Source: Dickeya dianthicola NCPPB 453
GTDB taxonomy: Bacteria > Pseudomonadota > Gammaproteobacteria > Enterobacterales > Enterobacteriaceae
Length of the DNA stretch: 64,000 nt
Direction: 5' to 3'
Assembly: GCF_000365305.1 (NCBI RefSeq)
Contig: NZ_CM001841.1
Coordinates: 859,553-923,552, forward strand
In this document: in pieces, positions 61,402-64,000 of the stretch
Layout: every line of letters begins with the position of its first letter
How positions within the stretch are numbered: position 1 is the first letter of the stretch
Notes under the pieces: generated by a model
The model's database searches: none
Seen by the model: the letters and a program-made list of their open reading frames with translations, nothing else
What the model was told of the DNA's origin: nothing
Program-made: the position numbers and the translations under genes

Positions 61402-62220
61402 ATGACAAAAAAACGTGTAGCACTGGTTACCGGCGCGTCTTCAGGTATCGGCGAAGCGTCTGCTCATAAACTGTTAGCAGCGGGATATACTGTGTATGGT
61501 ACCAGCCGGCGTGGCTCCCAGGCGGGAACGCATCCGTTCCCGTTATTGACGCTTGATGTGACGGACGACGCTTCTGTCGGGGCTGCCATTGCGGAGCTGC
61601 TGCGTCGGGAGGGGCGGATCGATATTCTGGTGAACAATGCGGGCTTCGGGGTTGCTCCGGCTGCGGCAGAAGAAAGCTCTATTGAGCAGGCCAGGCTCAT
61701 TTTCGACACCAACTTTATGGGCATCGTCAGGTTGAGCCGGGCAGTTGTCCCTCAGATGCGCCGTCAGGGTAGCGGGCGCATCATTAACATCGGTTCGATA
61801 CTCGGGGTCGTTCCGTTGCCGTATGTGGCACTTTATGCTGCCAGTAAGCATGCGGTCGAAGGGTATTCGGGAGCACTGGATCATGAGCTGCGCACGCAGG
61901 GTATCAGGGTTTCTGTCATTGAACCTGCCTACATAAAAACACAGTTTGAAGCCAATAATATCGAGCCGGATGCCAGGCTTGAAGAGTATGACCTTATCCG
62001 GGCAAAGCTGGCGAAAGTGGTGAGCAAGGCAATGGCCGAAGCGGAAAGTCCGGAAGTGGTGGCTGACGTGGTGGTTAAAGCGGCCCAGACTTCACGTCCA
62101 AAGGTGCGCTACACGGCTGGAACACTGGCCGGTAAACTGAATTTTATTCTCAGATTCGCGCCTGCATCATTCCTGGATAAGGTGGTGCGCAAAAGTCTTC
62201 AGCTTGAGGCGAAAGAATAA
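61402..62220 (+). CDS. Classical short-chain dehydrogenase (second of two)
   Basis: A 272-residue SDR. Cofactor motif VALVTGASSGIGEASAHKLL, an Arg pair in YGTSRRGSQ that favours NADP, NNAG in ILVNNAGFGVAP, Ser in NIGSILGVVP and Tyr-Lys in LYAASKHAVEGY. A longer C-terminus ends in LAGKLNFILRFAPASFLDKV, typical of membrane-associated oxidoreductases of this group. Several ATGs lie close together; 61402 is chosen for conservation. It is followed after two bases by the next gene. Confidence 0.9.
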   Translation: MTKKRVALVTGASSGIGEASAHKLLAAGYTVYGTSRRGSQAGTHPFPLLTLDVTDDASVGAAIAELLRREGRIDILVNNAGFGVAPAAAEESSIEQARLIFDTNFMGIVRLSRAVVPQMRRQGSGRIINIGSILGVVPLPYVALYAASKHAVEGYSGALDHELRTQGIRVSVIEPAYIKTQFEANNIEPDARLEEYDLIRAKLAKVVSKAMAEAESPEVVADVVVKAAQTSRPKVRYTAGTLAGKLNFILRFAPASFLDKVVRKSLQLEAKE

Positions 62221-62222
62221 AA

Positions 62223-62633
62223 ATGAAATTTTCTCAACTGGCTATTCTGACCTCTGTGTTGTTTTTCATCCTGGCCTCGCTATGGCTATTTTTCCCGGAA
62301 CAACTCTTGACTCAGTGGGGAATTGAACCGACGGCGGGTACCGGCGTGATCAGTCGTCGCTCAGCCGCATTTTTTGCGGGAATAGGGGTGATGTGTTTAT
62401 TCGCCAGAAATGCGGAGCCTTCCCTGACCCGTTATGCCCTGGCTGCCGGTATCAGCACGATATCTCTTTTTTTAGCCGTACTTGGCATCGTTGAATGGCG
62501 TGAAGGACACGTCAACGGGCGGATATTTTTTGCCGTGTTTATCGAGTTATTCCTGGGGATTGCCTTTTTACTCAGTAACAGGGCAGTTAAGAAAAACTTC
62601 ACTGACAAACGCGACAGGGTAAACAACAAATGA
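62223..62633 (+). CDS. Small four-helix membrane protein
   Basis: A 136-residue inner-membrane protein with four hydrophobic helices (LAILTSVLFFILASLWLFFP; SRRSAAFFAGIGVMCLF; YALAAGISTISLFLAVLGIV; IFFAVFIELFLGIAFLLSN). Family not recognised by name; small proteins like it occur next to SDR and MDR genes. It starts two bases after the SDR stop and overlaps the next gene by four bases, so it belongs to the operon. Confidence 0.78.
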   Translation: MKFSQLAILTSVLFFILASLWLFFPEQLLTQWGIEPTAGTGVISRRSAAFFAGIGVMCLFARNAEPSLTRYALAAGISTISLFLAVLGIVEWREGHVNGRIFFAVFIELFLGIAFLLSNRAVKKNFTDKRDRVNNK

Positions 62634-63649
62634 AGACTAAGACAATGAAAGCGTTTACGTTTAAACGCTACGGTAAATCCCCTGAGCTGGGATTCGATGA
62701 TCTGGATTATCCTTCCCCCGGGGCTGATGAAATCCTGGTGAAGGTATACGCGGTTGGCCTGAACCCGATTGACAACATGATCCCAACCGGAATGTTTAAG
62801 CCGGTATTGCATTTTAAGCTTCCTGCGACGCTGGGCAGTGATTTGGCCGGAGTCGTCGTTGCCGTGGGGACTCGCGTGACCCGTTTCATCCCGGGTGACG
62901 AAATTTTTGCCAGTATTTTCGACAGGGAAATAGGATCTCTTGCCGAATTTGCAGTTGTTCCAGAAAGTCTCGCGGCCATAAAACCTGCAAATCTGGATTT
63001 TGTGCAGGCAGCTTCACTTCCGATGGTGAGCCTTACATCCTGGCAGGCGCTCACAGAGAGAGCGAATCTGCTGCCTGGACAGAAGGTTTTCATCCCGGCA
63101 GGTTCCGGAGGAATTGGGAGCTTTGCGATCCAACTGGCGAAGTACCTTGGTGCAAAGGTGGGAACGACAACAAGTTCAGTTAACGTCGAGTGGGTAAATC
63201 GTCTTGGCGCAGATGAAGTGGTTGACTATAAAAAGCAGGAATTTGAAAACGTACTGAGTGGCTACGATATTGTTCTGGGCACTGTCAGAGGGGATGCGAT
63301 TGAAAAGTCCACGCAAATTCTTAAGCCTGGCGGAAAGATTATTTCTCTCATCGGGCCGTTAGATGCCGCGTTCGCACAGGCCCGGGGATTGAACTTCTTA
63401 CTGCGTTTTGTGTTCGGGCTGATGAGCCGCAAGATTATACGTCTTACGAAAAAACGGGGCTTGGCCTATTCATTTCTTTTCGTTCGACCTGATGGCGCTC
63501 AACTCACTCAAATAAGCAAACTCATAGAAGCGGAACACATCATCCCAGTGATCGACAAGGTTTTTCCCTTTGAAGCAACAAAGGATGCTCTTGACTATCT
63601 TGCTGGGGGACATGCGAAGGGCAAAGTTGTCGTTAAGATACAAGAGTGA
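62630..63649 (+). CDS. MDR-family NADP-dependent oxidoreductase (quinone-reductase-like)
   Basis: A 339-residue zinc-free medium-chain dehydrogenase/reductase. MKAFTFKRYGKSPELGFDDL at the N-terminus, GSDLAGVVVAVGTRVTRFIP in the catalytic domain, and cofactor motif PAGSGGIGSFAIQLAKYLGA. The absence of zinc-ligand cysteines places it with quinone or enone reductases. ATG 62630 overlaps the previous stop (ATGA); a second ATG at 62645 is also plausible. Last gene of the cluster. Confidence 0.87.
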   Translation: MKTKTMKAFTFKRYGKSPELGFDDLDYPSPGADEILVKVYAVGLNPIDNMIPTGMFKPVLHFKLPATLGSDLAGVVVAVGTRVTRFIPGDEIFASIFDREIGSLAEFAVVPESLAAIKPANLDFVQAASLPMVSLTSWQALTERANLLPGQKVFIPAGSGGIGSFAIQLAKYLGAKVGTTTSSVNVEWVNRLGADEVVDYKKQEFENVLSGYDIVLGTVRGDAIEKSTQILKPGGKIISLIGPLDAAFAQARGLNFLLRFVFGLMSRKIIRLTKKRGLAYSFLFVRPDGAQLTQISKLIEAEHIIPVIDKVFPFEATKDALDYLAGGHAKGKVVVKIQE

Positions 63650-63849
63650 CAACAACTGCGGTTTGCATCTGCCTACGAGAAGAGACAATCGCTAAAGTCT
63701 GTTGCCTCAGGAACTAAATCCGCGGCCTCATGGAAGAGGTGCGGCATGGAGACTGTAATTAAAATTGTGTAATTGCCTGTTAATGAGATGGTCACCCCCA
63801 CCCTGTGGGCAGTACGCTGGCAGGGTGCAATTTTTCAGAGGGTTCCATC
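63650..63849. other. Interval containing the probable left end of an IS110 element
   Basis: Two hundred bases without a gene. The sequence from about 63787 (TGGTCACCCCCACCCTGTGG) onward probably belongs to the IS110 element whose transposase starts at 63850. IS110 elements lack long inverted repeats, so the edge cannot be fixed here. Confidence 0.45.
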
Positions 63850-64000
63850 ATGCAAACCGCGACGCTTATTGGTATCGATCTGGGTAAATATTCCTTTCAC
63901 GTTCATTGCCAGGATCGGCAAGGTAATGCCTTGCTACGTAAGAAGTTTTCTCGTTCTCAACTTGCCACCTTTCTTGCAACCTACCCGGCCTGTACCGTGA
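63850..64000 (+). CDS. IS110-family transposase, N-terminal part (runs off the window)
   Basis: Fifty codons starting MQTATLIGIDLGKYSFHVHC, with the first catalytic Asp of the DEDD domain in GIDLGK, then ALLRKKFSRSQLATFLATYP. This is the RuvC-like N-terminus of IS110 transposases. The frame is intact to the right edge. Confidence 0.87.
   Translation, partial: MQTATLIGIDLGKYSFHVHCQDRQGNALLRKKFSRSQLATFLATYPACTV

Overview
The window reads as a chromosomal segment of a soft-rot enterobacterium (Pectobacteriaceae), most likely Dickeya. The basis is enterobacterial housekeeping genes (zipA, ubiK, ribB with an FMN riboswitch, fumA, queF, norRVW), a secreted PL4 rhamnogalacturonate lyase (rhiE), an expansin plus GH5 endoglucanase pair, and high-GC codon use over most of the window. 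The species is inferred from gene content only. No tRNA, rRNA or CRISPR array was seen.

Layout. 1-8.7 kb: end of zipA, a YjeH-type exporter, ubiK, riboswitch-controlled ribB, a TehB-type methyltransferase, and the NO-detoxification genes norVW with divergent norR; the norV sigma-54 promoter and three NorR sites are readable. 8.7-13.1 kb: class I fumarase, a LysR regulator divergent from a PACE efflux pump, a truncated 3-methyladenine glycosylase remnant, and alkB. 13.1-18.3 kb: an operon for a haem-free periplasmic electron-transfer chain (NrfC-like FeS protein, NrfD-like quinol dehydrogenase, MFS transporter, FMN-binding carrier, FAD reductase). 19-27 kb: a periplasmic esterase with divergent LysR, then an ABC importer operon ending in a metallo-beta-lactamase-fold hydrolase and a LacI regulator, with a LacI-type operator upstream. 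27-31 kb: mdtG, a short transcription unit encoding an AzuC-like protein next to a perfect CRP palindrome, dmlA and a LysR gene. 31-34 kb: an XRE regulator / VUT transporter / queF operon. 34-41.8 kb: rhiE, yqhA, a biotin-sulfoxide-reductase-type molybdoenzyme, an uncharacterised split-barrel protein and a reductase-like SDR. 42-50.5 kb: a MipA family protein, an AdeRS-like two-component system, an RND pump and an orphan TraF-like barrel.

From about 51 kb to the right edge the DNA is accessory. Broken pieces of IS5, IS4, IS21, IS6 and IS256 elements and the start of an IS110 element interrupt an AT-rich alpha/beta hydrolase, the expansin-GH5 pair, a truncated RND pump, a second periplasmic esterase related to the one at 19 kb, and a TetR-controlled redox cluster (Old Yellow Enzyme, two SDRs, a small membrane protein, a quinone-reductase-like MDR). 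The pieces are truncated at both ends and joined directly, which indicates repeated insertion and deletion.

Functional themes are respiration and redox stress (NO reductase, fumarase, periplasmic flavin chain, molybdoenzyme, OYE), export and repair of toxic compounds (PACE, MdtG, RND, AlkB, TehB), and plant cell-wall attack (RhiE, expansin, GH5). The three observations most worth following are the AzuC-like small gene, the haem-free periplasmic reductase operon, and the ABC operon carrying two separate 18-bp in-frame tandem repeats.
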